Positions 52,561 through 62,559 of a DNA stretch of 64,000 bases are shown here, one piece after another (within the stretch, counting starts at the first letter, position 1; the number at the start of each line of letters is the position of its first letter). A model generated the notes under the pieces. That model did no database searches, was not told where the DNA came from, and saw nothing but the letters and a program-made list of their open reading frames with translations. The stretch is from Echria macrotheca (Eukaryota > Ascomycota > Sordariomycetes > Sordariales > Schizotheciaceae), in NCBI GenBank assembly GCA_030411725.1, contig MU839836.1:868001-932000 (forward strand). The letters are read 5' to 3'. Both the position numbers and the translations under genes were made by a program.

Positions 52561-53469
52561 GCCGCTCGGCGAGAGGACATGCTCCTGTATTGCCCGCTCA
52601 CCATGACGGTGTTCACGGCGCCCCAGGCAAACCATAATTAGCTGGCAATGGTTGGGGAGGAGCGGTTGGGAATCTCGAGGACGGGGGTTTTTGGGTTGTT
52701 GTATTGTTCGATTTACCGTTTATTACGCCGCGATTTCGTCGGCAACCTAACGTATCGAGTCGTTAATAACAAGATAGCGGTTCCTCAGTCATTGGCTACT
52801 ACCCTACGGGCGGTTAGCACTTTTTCGACGCAAGAACTATCTCTACGTACGCAGGCAAAAGTCTCCAGCGCGCTGTGTTGAGGAACGGACGCAGCGGAAT
52901 CGGCAACTCACCAACGTTCGAGCGAAGATTTACGATTGCTTCCACCGCGATCTCGATGCGGAACTTGGCACGGCCGTACACGGCAGAATTGCGGGCGGTA
53001 TGGGTCACCGCTCAGGCCTTGCCTGCGCCAACCGCAGTCTCCCAGCAGTGGGTTGTTGTGGATGGTAAGTTCGGCCGACGGGATGCGTTATATCGCCTTG
53101 TGTTATTAAAGAACGGTCGGCGACTACTTCGATAGCAAGACGGAGAGTGTGTCAAGTCGGAAGGTACGAAGCGAGTGACTGTTGCGCGATATCTTTAAGA
53201 CCGTACTCGCCGGTCGCTTCCCCGGTCGTTGCCCATGGTCGTATATAGACCTGCTTGGTGTAGATAGTCGTAGCGGACGGTTAGCTGGGGGCAAGAAGAG
53301 CAGAAGACAAGATGATCGCGACAGAAGATGGGGTATGGCTCGAGGTCGACGAGCAGCGGTCGCAGTCGGTTGCTTAGTCGAGAAGAGGGTCGTTGCGGGC
53401 GTCTAGTGGTGGCCTGGGTCGACACGGATCCAACCTGGCTCCGAGGCCCGCAAACAGAGAGGCAGAGGG

Positions 53470-53640
53470 CATTGAACACACAGCTAGTTATCGCTGATTA
53501 TCATTGGGGAAGGACTAACACAGGGGCTTTTATAGCCATCGTGGCGCTTCTAGACTCTTTTCACGCACGGTCTCGAGTTAGTCCTCTAGGTGCTATTTTG
53601 GATATGTTTGTTTTTGCCCCTGAAGATGCAGCTGGCCCCA
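53470..53640 (+). pseudogene. Possible helicase Walker-B fragment
   Basis: Plus-strand LVIADYHWGRTNTGAFIAI followed by a short helix resembles the DEAH-box region of SNF2 helicases (V-x-D-E-A-H-x-x-R-T), but with the box changed to DYHW. Together with the 52.5-kb fragment it may be the remains of one helicase gene now split onto opposite strands. Confidence 0.3.
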
Positions 53641-54432
53641 GGCTCTACCCCGCATTGACCGCCCCCGCAGCCCCACACGACCGAGCAGCGCAACTAAACC
53701 GCGCGCAGGACGCGACAAATGTTTCGAGGGCGCGGTTGTGGCCCTCTATGACGACGGCACCGCAGGAGCAGTAACTGCTCAAGCGCCGTCATCAGTCTTT
53801 GTCGGGATGTGCAAGTCGGAAATATTTTAGGTTTCAAAGATTAGCAATAAATCCCGAATAGATGACTTTTGTGAAGGGCCTCCTGTAAAAAAACGCAGAG
53901 CACAGAGCCGGGCGGCTCTGCCTGTGGCTGACTAATCCCGAATTTTGCCGGTGGTTGGTGCGAGTTCGAGCCCAACGGACCGCGCACCGCGACTTCTCTC
54001 AGTCCCCTCAACCGCGTCCCCTACTATGATAGACCAGCCGCACTCCTTGCCCTACCTTCCGCGCCTCGTTCACGCATTCTGTGAAGACGCGAGCATATCC
54101 GGCACTCTAGACGCGCTCGAGCGACTTGGCTAAGGTAAGAAAGACAATGAGCTTCGTCACGATTCTCTGACCCTCTGACCATGGTGCAGACCTCCAGAAT
54201 CTCACCCTTATCTTTCTTTCAAATCTGCGAATCGTTTTTGCGTCTTTTCTGCTCGGTCCCAACGGCCGTAGCGAGAACTTTTTCAGCCTCGATTCCGCCG
54301 TCAGCTCCAACGAAATTCGACTTCGACTGCATCAAACCTCTCCTCAAGTCAGCTTTTGAGATACCCCATCTGGGAAGAAGTCTACAACGTGGTTGCCGAC
54401 TTCTCTCAGTCCCCAAGCGCATCCCGCTAGTC

Positions 54433-54558
54433 ATGACAGACCAGCTGCGTTCGAAGATCATTGAGGAAAACCCTATCGGGAAAGGTCTTGATGCCTTTCG
54501 TGCTTCGTTCAATACAGTATGCGCCGTGATTACGGCACAGCGCATTTCAGCGAGATAA
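54433..54558 (+). pseudogene. Relic fragment, partner of 49200-49493
   Basis: MTDQLRSKIIEENPIGKGLD then AFRASFNTVC. The preceding sequence (CRLLSVP) also recurs at about 53990 (PRLLSVPSTASP). It looks like a unit present at least twice here and once at 49.2 kb. Confidence 0.4.
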
Positions 54559-54703
54559 CCCGCCATCACGTCCGCAAAATTGCTTATCGTTATCGCTCGT
54601 CACTCTGAACCCACCTACCCCACCCAACCCCAAAACAACCAACGCGTCCGCAACAGCCAGCTTCGTCACCGAACATCGCTGTCGCCCTCATGCCATATAT
54701 GCC

Positions 54704-55138
54704 ATGACGCCGGCCAAGTCACTGTCGCCGCGCGACTTAGCATTTGACCGCCTTCTCTGCTTCTTGAAGCATGATTTCCTTCCTGGATCGCCTGCTCAAC
54801 ACATCGACGTCGCGGCCTTAGGTGGCATTGTGCATGGTCTCGCCTTCGCGGCACCACTCGCGCCGGCCGCACCCGCTCCACCAACCGCCGCCAGAGATAC
54901 ATCCACACCGGCGAATAACAAGCTTTCCTACTCGTACCTCAACTTGGGCGTCTATCGCATGCTCATTGGCGCCGCGGATCTTGGCTCCAAGCGAATGGAG
55001 CCATGGGAATCCGCCGCTACGAAGCCTGCCAGGCCGTATCCAAGACTATATCTAACGACCACGTTCCGTTTGTGTCAACCTAGAAGCCCCGTTTGTACGC
55101 CCTCTCTGTCTCTAGTGTTCGCTAACCACCGGCCTTGA
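54704..55138 (+). CDS. Unassigned ORF (144 codons)
   Basis: Starts MTPAKSLSPRDLAFDRLLCF and contains an Ala/Pro-rich middle (AAPLAPAAPAPPTAARDTST) and YSYLNLGVYRMLIGAADLG. The first half looks protein-like, the last 50 codons do not. It is bounded by relics on both sides and is probably a fragment. Confidence 0.25.
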   Translation: MTPAKSLSPRDLAFDRLLCFLKHDFLPGSPAQHIDVAALGGIVHGLAFAAPLAPAAPAPPTAARDTSTPANNKLSYSYLNLGVYRMLIGAADLGSKRMEPWESAATKPARPYPRLYLTTTFRLCQPRSPVCTPSLSLVFANHRP

Positions 55139-55334
55139 AGGCCATACCACGGGGGACCGCTACGAATGTAGCCTGGCCGAAGACGGCAGCGATGCCCGCC
55201 GCCCCTGTCGGTGACGAGGACTTGGTGGACGGAGGGCAGTGCGGGCCGAGAAGGTGGAACCAAACTTGGCGTGAGGGTTGGCTGACTTCGCGGTGGCTCT
55301 GGAGAGTTTGAGGGCCTGGTGTGCCCGTCTTGCG

Positions 55335-55545
55335 GCTCTTCGGGACCAAAACTGGGCAAGGGCTGTTCTGTGGTCCTAAGTTAAGAACCGGCCTTTTCTA
55401 TCCTTTCTATCATGTGGCAATGACGCCAGCAGCCGGCAAAGAGCTGCCGCCAATGGGACCGATCGACTACATGCATTCAAGACGCCAAGGACCAATTGTC
55501 CAAGCAAGAAGCCGCCAGCACTGCAATTTTAGCGTCGTACTGACC
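55335..55545 (+). repeat. Dispersed relic repeat, copy B (partner at 43918-44085)
   Basis: Contains gggaccaaaactgggcaagg and ccagcagccggcaaagagc, in the order seen at 43.9 kb. It has an extra 35-bp piece near its 3' end. It directly precedes the tyrosinase relic. Confidence 0.6.
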
Positions 55546-55554
55546 GTGCGGGAA

Positions 55555-55860
55555 GCGTCACTACCGACCACGACTTCGGAGCGGTCCCGCGATTGCCGGT
55601 CTACTGGGACTGGCCCCCAAGCTTATATCATGTAGTTGGGTCGGCGCTGGCCATTATATGTTTCCCGCACCTGTTCGGCCACATCGCGCTCGCTATGATG
55701 GACGGAAACAGCATCACGTTGCCCTGAGACCCGCTGTTCTCCATGCACCACGGCTTCGTCGACAAGATGTGGTGGGACTGGCAAGCCAAGAATCTGCCCA
55801 CCCGCTTGAAGGACATGAACGGGCCCAATACTCAGAGCCCCGGGATTGGCACTGAGTTTA
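55555..55860 (+). pseudogene. Tyrosinase relic (copper-B region)
   Basis: AVPRLPVYWDWP at about 55600 is followed, after a gap, by DPLFSMHHGFVDKMWWDWQ at 55727-55783. This is the CuB signature of tyrosinases (D-P-x-F-x-x-H-H-x-x-V-D-x-x-W-W-x-W-Q). A TGA stands immediately before it, and the reading frame changes between the two motifs. The CuA half is absent. It is a dead fragment of a copper monophenol oxidase gene. Confidence 0.75.
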
Positions 55861-55894
55861 CTGTTACCATGGCGGAAGAGGCCTCGGAGCAGGG

Positions 55895-56250
55895 ATGGGA
55901 GAGTCCGAGCCCGGCTCGGTGCCGAGGGTGTATTATGATGCGTTTCAGGTGGCCATTGCGAATGGAGACCAGGCGAGGGCGAACGTGTTTGCCGAGAGGT
56001 GGTATGCGAGTCGAGTTGTGATTGAGGGGGAGGATAGTGAGGATGCGGCGAAGGCGAAGGAGATGGAGGGCGGAACACAGGCTGTTTGGGACAACGATGA
56101 AGTGGAAGCAAGCGGCGGGGAAGGTCCCCTCTAGGCTGAGTGAGGAGGCGTTCGAGAACCGTAACCAGCCCGACGACAGCCAGATCGACGGCGACTCGCC
56201 CAAGAATCCCCCTCCTAAGGGAAACCTGATTCAACACCCAATCACTTGAT
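55895..56250 (+). pseudogene. C-terminal fragment of a SET-domain protein, fused behind the tyrosinase relic
   Basis: In another frame from the tyrosinase motif, the sequence reads VYYDAFQVAIANGDQARANV, then FAERWYASRVVIEGEDSE. This is the helical repeat seen after the SET domain in many fungal SET/TPR proteins (D-Q-A-R-A-x-V-F-A-E-R-x-Y-x-A-R). It is followed in a second frame by KWKQAAGKVPSRLSEEAFEN, the usual end of that family. The SET domain itself is missing. Confidence 0.6.
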
Positions 56251-57342
56251 TCGTACGCCATAGAACTCTACTCCCTTAGTCTTTAATAGAGACGAAAACT
56301 CTTTCACATTTCATGTAAGGTTTGGGTTTCCTACATCTCTGGCACCTCTAGGCCTTGCTACGCCATGGATAACAGAAATTGTATAGTCCATCACTCGTGC
56401 TAATTTCCTTATGGGCGAGAGGGGGATAACGTAGTATGAAATCCTGACCGCGTTGCTTGGGAAATGGCGGGAGGGCATATCGAGCCTGTCGAGGAACGCG
56501 CGAGGGAAATGAGCCTTATAAAAGTAGAGGCCCGGATGGTCCGATGGTCGAGCAAGAAGATAGACCTAGAACGTGTTAGTTTTGAATCCGGACGATCGGT
56601 TGTGCTATCCACATACCTTGGTAGTGGCCCTGGGGCAACCTCTTCGTCTTGCGACGCGGCTAGGACCGAAGAATCCCTCACTGCCGCTTGTGCAAGCGTT
56701 GCCAATGCACCTGATGTTCACAGCCTCCTCTGACCGGTCACCTCTGCATCACGATGCAACCCGCTTCAACGCGTCCCCTGCCACAACGTTGCTAAAATGC
56801 GACAGTTCGCAATTGAAGCGCGGCCGCATCACGTCTAACCACGCCACAGCGCCGTCGCTAGTATGGCTATCACGATCACCCGAGCCGTCTTCTATTAACG
56901 ATATATTGCGGAGCCACAGCAGAGACCGCCTCTATATTCTGCCCGTTCGTCCGCGACAAGGCCCCGAAACCGACGGATGAGGGCCATCGGGCGGACGCTT
57001 TCTAGAGGTCGTGCCGCAGCCGTGGGCGGCTGTCGGTGACGTCAGCATCTGGCAGTGCTGAAGGAAGACGAACGATACTGGAGTAGCACCATTCCGCGAC
57101 CGTGGGAGCTGCGGCGGGAGGGAGGGTGCCCTCCAGAGCATACGGGTGCCCACGGCTTCGTCGAGATAGCGCACCAGCGCTAGAGTGGGTGCAAGCTAAC
57201 AAGCGGTGTTGGTGGTCAGCCTATGTTGCCAAGAGAGAGGTGGAAGAACATACAGGAGGGCCGGAGAGGCAAGTTGGCTCACCTGTTACGAGGTACACTT
57301 GGTTGACGGCAGCGGCAGCCGCGAGACTGATCTTCTTGGCTG
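56251..57342. other. Relic field, part 3
   Basis: No supported gene. Short frames only, Arg/Ser/Pro-rich; no recognisable motif. Confidence 0.5.
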
Positions 57343-57347
57343 ATGTC

Positions 57348-57570
57348 TCGGATCCGGACTGCAACTAGAGTGGTCGGTGTCGGTGCTATGGTGTGTAGAA
57401 AGTGGGCGCTCTATAGTTCGCTTGAGCCGGGCGGCTTGTCGTACGAGCACAGTTACGGTTTGGAAACAGGCAACAATTGCGACGCTGGACCAGAGCGGGT
57501 AGCAGAGGGGAATGTGGCATTTGGGTTGACGAAGTATGCGCTGGAGATTTGCAAGCAGTCTTGTCTGCAC
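57348..57570 (+). pseudogene. Homogentisate dioxygenase C-terminal fragment
   Basis: VCRKWALYSSLEPGGLSYEH matches VCGKWTLSSSLEPGGLTYEP of the full gene at 42.07 kb. After an internal deletion, ERVAEGNVAFGLTKYALE matches ERVGEGNVVFMMQIPAHV joined to GLTKYALN. Both iron-ligand regions are gone: the PHG ligand site is deleted and the upstream H/E motif is absent. The left edge coincides with the 40-bp sequence also found at 35236-35276, so a rearrangement breakpoint probably lies there. Confidence 0.85.
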
Positions 57571-57889
57571 TTGTGGGTTCTGCTAACAACCGGCGCTTTC
57601 TGAAATTCAGCCCAGTTGGCAGATGAGTCCATAAAGCTGGTGGCACGTGATGCTCCGAGCGTGGTTTCTCGCGTCCGGCAGCGCGTCTCCTAAATTCGGT
57701 TGGCTACCCTCCTTCCTCCTCTTATCTCTCTCCATGCTCCATCTTCCAGCCTCGCTCGACCGCCTTTTACATTGATACTTACACCTGTGGGCCGCACCAG
57801 GCGCTAGCAACCTTTACCCTCGTGCGTTCCTTGGAAATTCACAGGTACTTAAGACTTCTCTCAACCGCGGCCGACATCCAACTCGAAGA

Positions 57890-58246
57890 ATGGGCGACAA
57901 TAGATCCTCAGCCTTTTTGCACATGCATGCACAAGACCGCAAAATTCCCGATCGGGCCACCCTTGCTCTGGGCTCCCTGTCTCACTCACAAGGCGGGCTG
58001 CTCGAACAGGAAGTCCACCTCAATATTTTTCCAAACCGCTGTTGTCCTTTCCTCACTCAAGAGACCTTGCTTGCTGCCCTTGCATGCGCACGCGGCGGCC
58101 GCGTGACTCCCAACGGAGCAACTGCTTCCCCAGATTCCATCGAGGGCCGATCCTTTGTCTCACTCGCATCATCGCTATGTCGTTTGCTAACCATATCCCC
58201 ATCTTCCAAGGCAATCGATGAAAGGGAAGGCAACCAGAGATTTTAG
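57890..58246 (+). CDS. Unassigned small ORF (118 codons)
   Basis: Starts MGDNRSSAFLHMHAQDRKIP and includes LGSLSHSQGGLLEQEVHLNI and FLTQETLLAALACARGGR. The middle looks protein-like, but no family or splice partner is recognised. It may be a small gene or a fragment. Confidence 0.25.
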   Translation: MGDNRSSAFLHMHAQDRKIPDRATLALGSLSHSQGGLLEQEVHLNIFPNRCCPFLTQETLLAALACARGGRVTPNGATASPDSIEGRSFVSLASSLCRLLTISPSSKAIDEREGNQRF

Positions 58247-58422
58247 AAAGGCGTGGCTAGAGTACGTCTGACCTGATATGGGGAGTTCGCAACGGGACGC
58301 AAGAGATACGAGTTAGAGTGGACTGGAAGGAGATCGAGGAGCATCGAAAAAGAGGAGCGAAGGGGAGAAAGTGGTCCCCCAGCTGGGGCGGTCATTGGCG
58401 CAGCCACGACAGGTTAGCCTTA

Positions 58423-58459
58423 CCGGATTTGGCGCGAATTTAATTCGCGCCAAATCCGG
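58423..58459. repeat. Perfect 37-bp palindrome (second)
   Basis: Arms ccggatttggcgcgaatt and its exact complement are separated by one base. With one mismatch the arms extend to 22 bases. The size and single-base centre are the same as the palindrome at 6445-6481, though the sequence differs. Confidence 0.92.
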
Positions 58460-59153
58460 CAAGATAGTTTTGCGGACTTTTCACTCCCAGGTGTTCGAAA
58501 CCGTCCACCCCCTATAACGCTGGATTCACGGGCTCCAGCTCTGGCGCTGAAGCTTTGGTCAAAACCTATGAAAACATTCATTCAGAGCTTATGCCAGGAT
58601 AGAGATCGTTTTAGCCGACTTCAGCAATCTGCTTCGCTTGTCTCTGTCGGATCGGGAGTATAGCCAACAAGCTTTCTGTCGATATTGTCGACAAGTCTAT
58701 GAATTTGTTCCTGCCGCAAAGGATGCTCATTGACTGAGCCTACAATCGCCACCCGGAAGTTCGGGTATCTAGCACGTTGACGCTCTTCAGGGCAGGTCCA
58801 CGCTGATCGGGCCCCTGGACCGGGGGTGCACCCATCTGTTTATTAGCCCGCGTGCGGAAACCAGGGTTCTTAAACCTGCGCTGGTTTGCCGTTGTCAGTT
58901 GATGACCCCCTTCAATACCCACCTTTCCAATGATCGATTCTCTCTGCTGCTGCTCAAGCTGCATATCATTTGAACCACCGAGCGCTTCGCCCCGCGCGCC
59001 GAACTTGCCGCTGGAGACGCCATTCCAACTCTGCGCTCGCCGACGGGGATAGCTTCTGCTCTGCTTCATCCCATGACCGACGCCCAAAGCTGTCTCTCTG
59101 CCGCTGCCAGACCGCGACCACTCGACCGCTGTGCAGGCCGTACGCCTTCCACC
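58460..59153. other. Intergenic; leader of the Zn2Cys6 gene
   Basis: No coding frame is supported. Near 58745-58790 a stretch (cccggaagttcgggtat, then ttgacgc) resembles the second shared block of the upstream modules at 18.7 and 22.9 kb. The stretch before 59154 is C/T-rich. Confidence 0.45.
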
Positions 59154-60580
59154 ATGTCGAGCGATCCTACAGTGCGCCGGATACTTCCCCAGAGCTCCCA
59201 GATGGGCGCATTCTCGTTTGTGCACCAGCCCTACCAGCAGCCACTACGCAAGACCCAGAAGAGTATGCGTCTGTGATGTCGATTGAATGACGCCGAGCTT
59301 GTCTAACTTTCTGTGACAGATTATGTCTTCGTTGACGAGAATAACCGCCACAAGCGGTTAAAGGGTATGCAGACCGGGAATTCTCCCATCGCCATATGGC
59401 GCGGAGCTGGACTGATCGTGATTAGTGATGAAGGCATGCGAGGGTTGCAGACGAAGGAAGATCAAGTGCGATGCTGCCACGACGAACACCTGGCCGTGCT
59501 CGGCGTGTATACGTCTGAAGCTTCACTGCGTGCGTCCAAATGGCTTCGATGGCGCGAGCGACACCCAGGTATACGAGCCTACACAGGCCCAGTTCGATTC
59601 ACCGACGCCAACTCCGGAATCGTTTCGACAGCAGATGTCTCTCCAAGACCAACAGATGTTAACTCAGGCTCAAAAATCCACCGCCCTGTATGCGCAACCA
59701 TCGTACCAAGATCCCACAGGACTGTACCATATCGTGCAGTATACCGAACCCCAGAATGTCCAGTCTAACTTGCAGTACACGTCTGTGCATCCCTCTGTCA
59801 ACTCGGAAGCCCGCAACTACTTTGAGCGACACATGAGGATACTTGAGCAGTGCATGGGCGCGTGGCCGATGCCCGAAATGCAGAAACAGATCGATTCAGT
59901 TCGCGAGGCGTTTTCGGCCGACATGGGGAAACCGTTCATGCTGAAATCTAGCTTCCCGTATGGAAGTCCGCATTCGGCGACGTCCAGTCCCCCGAACCAG
60001 CAATACCGACACGATGTGCCGCGCTCAGGGTCGTTGGATCAGCAGGTGGATACACGGGGGCCTCATTCGCAAGTCAGTTATATCAGCCACCCCATCACGC
60101 CCGTCTCAGCAAGCCAGCTGGACATCAAGAGTGACTCGCCTGATATACAGTCACTGGCTATGATGGCATCGGGCCAGTCACAGGCCTCTAGCGTTCAGCA
60201 TTCGCTGCCGTTGCCGGATGCTTCGACGTGGAATCCGGGTCCTTTGTTTGAGTAAGTTTTTTTCGTTTTGCGGGTATTTGTATCTGAGCTAACTCGCGGG
60301 CAGGCAGTGGAATTCGTCAATTGGCGCCCCTCCGGCCCAATCGACTCCGAGTCCCGTTACCGGTCCGCCCGGGCCAATTGCGGCTTCCGATCCCACGACT
60401 CTGCAAGATATCCAAGCACAGCTCCAGTCGGGGTCTCAGACGATGGAGGCGCTGCGCTACAAAGCACCGCCGGTTCTTATTACGCCAGCGTGCGCAAGAG
60501 TGGCTAGCGTGTATGAGGGTGGGTTGAAGCGTGCTTGGGATTACGACTCTCATATGGGCATGGGCATGAAGCGGCACTGA
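59154..60580 (+). CDS. Zn2Cys6 transcription factor, intact (418 aa)
   Basis: Exons are 59154-59262, 59320-59364, 59426-60251 and 60304-60580. All introns are canonical and in phase. The N-terminus is MSSDPTVRRILPQSSQMGAF. Exons 2-3 give NRHKRLKVMKACEGCRRRKI with zinc-cluster cysteines at 56, 59, 66, 76, 79 and 86 (C-x2-C-x6-C-x9-C-x2-C-x6-C). The unusually long third spacing comes from DAATTNTWP. The rest is Gln/Ser/Pro-rich: a helical segment ARNYFERHMRILEQCMGAWP near residue 180 and a conserved-looking end ASVYEGGLKRAWDYDS then MGMGMKRH. There is no fungal_trans middle domain. The gene has clean exons although both sides are relics, so it is probably functional. Targets are unknown. Confidence 0.85.
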
Positions 60581-61353
60581 GGGAGCCATGATACGATTCG
60601 AATACGCCATTCGACTTCAGTTTATATTTGAAGTATGACTTTTCTTTATTTCGATACGCGAGACGATGCGAGAGACAGAACAGCAACAACAAAAGTCCTT
60701 GAACGATACACACGTTATCACCAGGAGTGTACGGCATGCGGAGGGATCGAGGATGATTGGATCAAGGCGTTCTATACGCCCACTCCTGGGACCTTCGGAC
60801 TTCAGTGTCTTGGGGTGGTGGAGCTCCTCCCTCTCTGCAATGCCATCGTTACTGTGGCGCTCCGCTATGCGACCCGCCCTCTCTGGTGTCCCATTATCAA
60901 CCGACCAACAGGCACTTACGGACTAAGATCAGGGATTGTCCTGCCACTCCTAAACGCTTGCCGCCATCAATCAGTCACTGGGCAAGTGGGCCCTGGATCA
61001 AGGTATTATTGAGCATGTCGACGATAGGTATCGTTTGTCGAAAAAGCAGTGGACAGGGTAGTATGATCGAGACGTGGGCGTCGGGTCGCTGCAAGTTTTG
61101 CGTTCGGAGCGCGCTGTGTTGGGCTGAGGCTATCCTACTCTATATCCTTGTAATTAGGTGTTTGCGGTCGCGGAAGACTTGATTCGTCGATATCGGTCAA
61201 TTGAGGTCGTCGTGACTGTTCGGTCGGTTCCGGAGGATGGCTCAGTCGGCTTGTAATCGTCGGCTCGTTGTACGTATCTTAGGCGGCGACCGACGGTGGC
61301 GCCATCGAGGGAGGAGCGGGAATTGAAGCTGGCGGCGGCGGACGAGATACTTG
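60581..61353. other. Gene-less stretch with repeat copy
   Basis: Contains the second copy of the 39.3-kb repeat (60888-60970). Other frames are short and not protein-like. Confidence 0.5.
60888..60970 (+). repeat. 75-bp dispersed repeat, copy B
   Basis: tcccattatcaaccgaccaa, then actaagatcagggattgtcc, parallel to 39255-39335. Confidence 0.7.
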
Positions 61354-62403
61354 TCAGCCGCCTCTGGACCTGTGGTCGGAATGCCCTCGAACCGACTGCG
61401 GTGCGGAGGCTCCTTTTTGCTCTTTGCTAGACCAGCGAATATATAGATGTATCGGTGGGTTGGTGATGGTCGCGCCGCCAGCGGCAATTGCCTTTGCCCA
61501 CTCCATCATCTCCTGTGGGCTGATCACCTGGTGTTTGGAGCGATTATCTGAAGTAGCAGAATAGGTAGTTATCTGTACGCTTCTTAGATTTTTTGCACCG
61601 GGACCCATCTTGACAGCGCCAGCGCTGTAGCAGCTTCGTATACGCAACGGGCCTCTCATCCGGCTTTCCTTCTTCTTCGGACCTGCGAATAGAGGCCTCG
61701 TCGCGCTTGGCCATCCGCTGAACCATGTCGTTTGTATGGGACTTGCGGGGTTTCGGAGTCGCTGCCGCTAGAATCATGGCGGGTGTAGCCGGCGTGGCAG
61801 CGCGTTGCTAGGGTAAGAGTCGATTGGCAGCAAAGGGAACAGGAGGATGAGATTGTGAGGATGTGGGAGCCGCCTCTTCGAACCAGATGAGATATTTCAG
61901 ATTGACGAAGTACGGCGGCTTAGCATCGAGAAGGCGCTTCATGATGGCCGTAGTCGGAAAGTAGCCGAATGGGTCGTGTACTCCATCTCCTGGCGCTGGC
62001 GCTTTGATCGTGCAGTGGAAAAGAGTATTGCTCTCGGGCTGGTCGTGGCTTTGTCGCGTATTGTATCGTAGGTAGATACGCGATGGAGGCATTCCGTGAG
62101 CACGCTGGCCTAGAGAAGCTTTTCTTGACGCGGCACATTGATAAAGGATCGATCGGTGCCAGGTTTTGGACCCCCGGGAGGCAGCGCGGGACAAGGGAGG
62201 ACGGCTGCGGCTGGCGCGGAGAGTTCCAACCGACCGTAAGCCGGATACGTGCGCTGTGGTGACTGCCCCTTTGGTATAGTACTCCCCTTTTCCCCTCTTC
62301 TCGAGATCAAGGCGCGGCGGGGAGGCTTCTGTGTACGGTAGCATTGGTGGTGGCTATTGATCTGCCATAGGTGGAAAGTGGAGAGTCTATTTCTCTCGAG
62401 CAT
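61354..62403 (-). pseudogene. Decayed multi-frame gene of unknown family
   Basis: Minus-strand frames can be chained. MLERNRLSTFHLWQINSHHQ comes first, then SRIYLRYNTRQSHDQPESNT. AIMKRLLDAKPPYFVNLKYL follows, then LLQRWRCQDGSRCKNLRSVQ. The last is HQVISPQEMMEWAKAIAAGG. The final part (Cys pair, then W-A-K-A-I-x-x-G-x-A-T-I) is reminiscent of multi-copy hypothetical proteins in fungal genomes often linked to repeats, but I cannot name a family. Stops and frame changes separate the pieces; some could be introns. A reverse-oriented upstream module (copy 10) lies 30 bp before its apparent start. Confidence 0.4.
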
Positions 62404-62431
62404 GATGCGTCCCGCGATGTGTCAGTCCGCC

Positions 62432-62447
62432 CTGGCCGCAAACTGGC
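62432..62447 (-). promoter_or_regulatory. Upstream module copy 10, reverse orientation
   Basis: ctggccgcaaactgg is the exact reverse complement of the core CCAGTTTGCGGCCAG. It faces the minus-strand relic starting at 62403. Confidence 0.6.
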
Positions 62448-62559
62448 CGCACCGTCCAGTTTTAGGCCATTCTCGCCCAATTATCACACCAATTAATGCC
62501 CCCTGGTGGCGGCTGTAAACCACCTCATTTCTCACTGAAAATCCCACGGCCTAGGATGT

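Noticed and set aside
52460..53640. A single SNF2 helicase gene across 52.4-53.7 kb
   Set aside because: The two motif-like pieces are on opposite strands and the ATP-binding box is altered. I list them only as low-confidence fragments.
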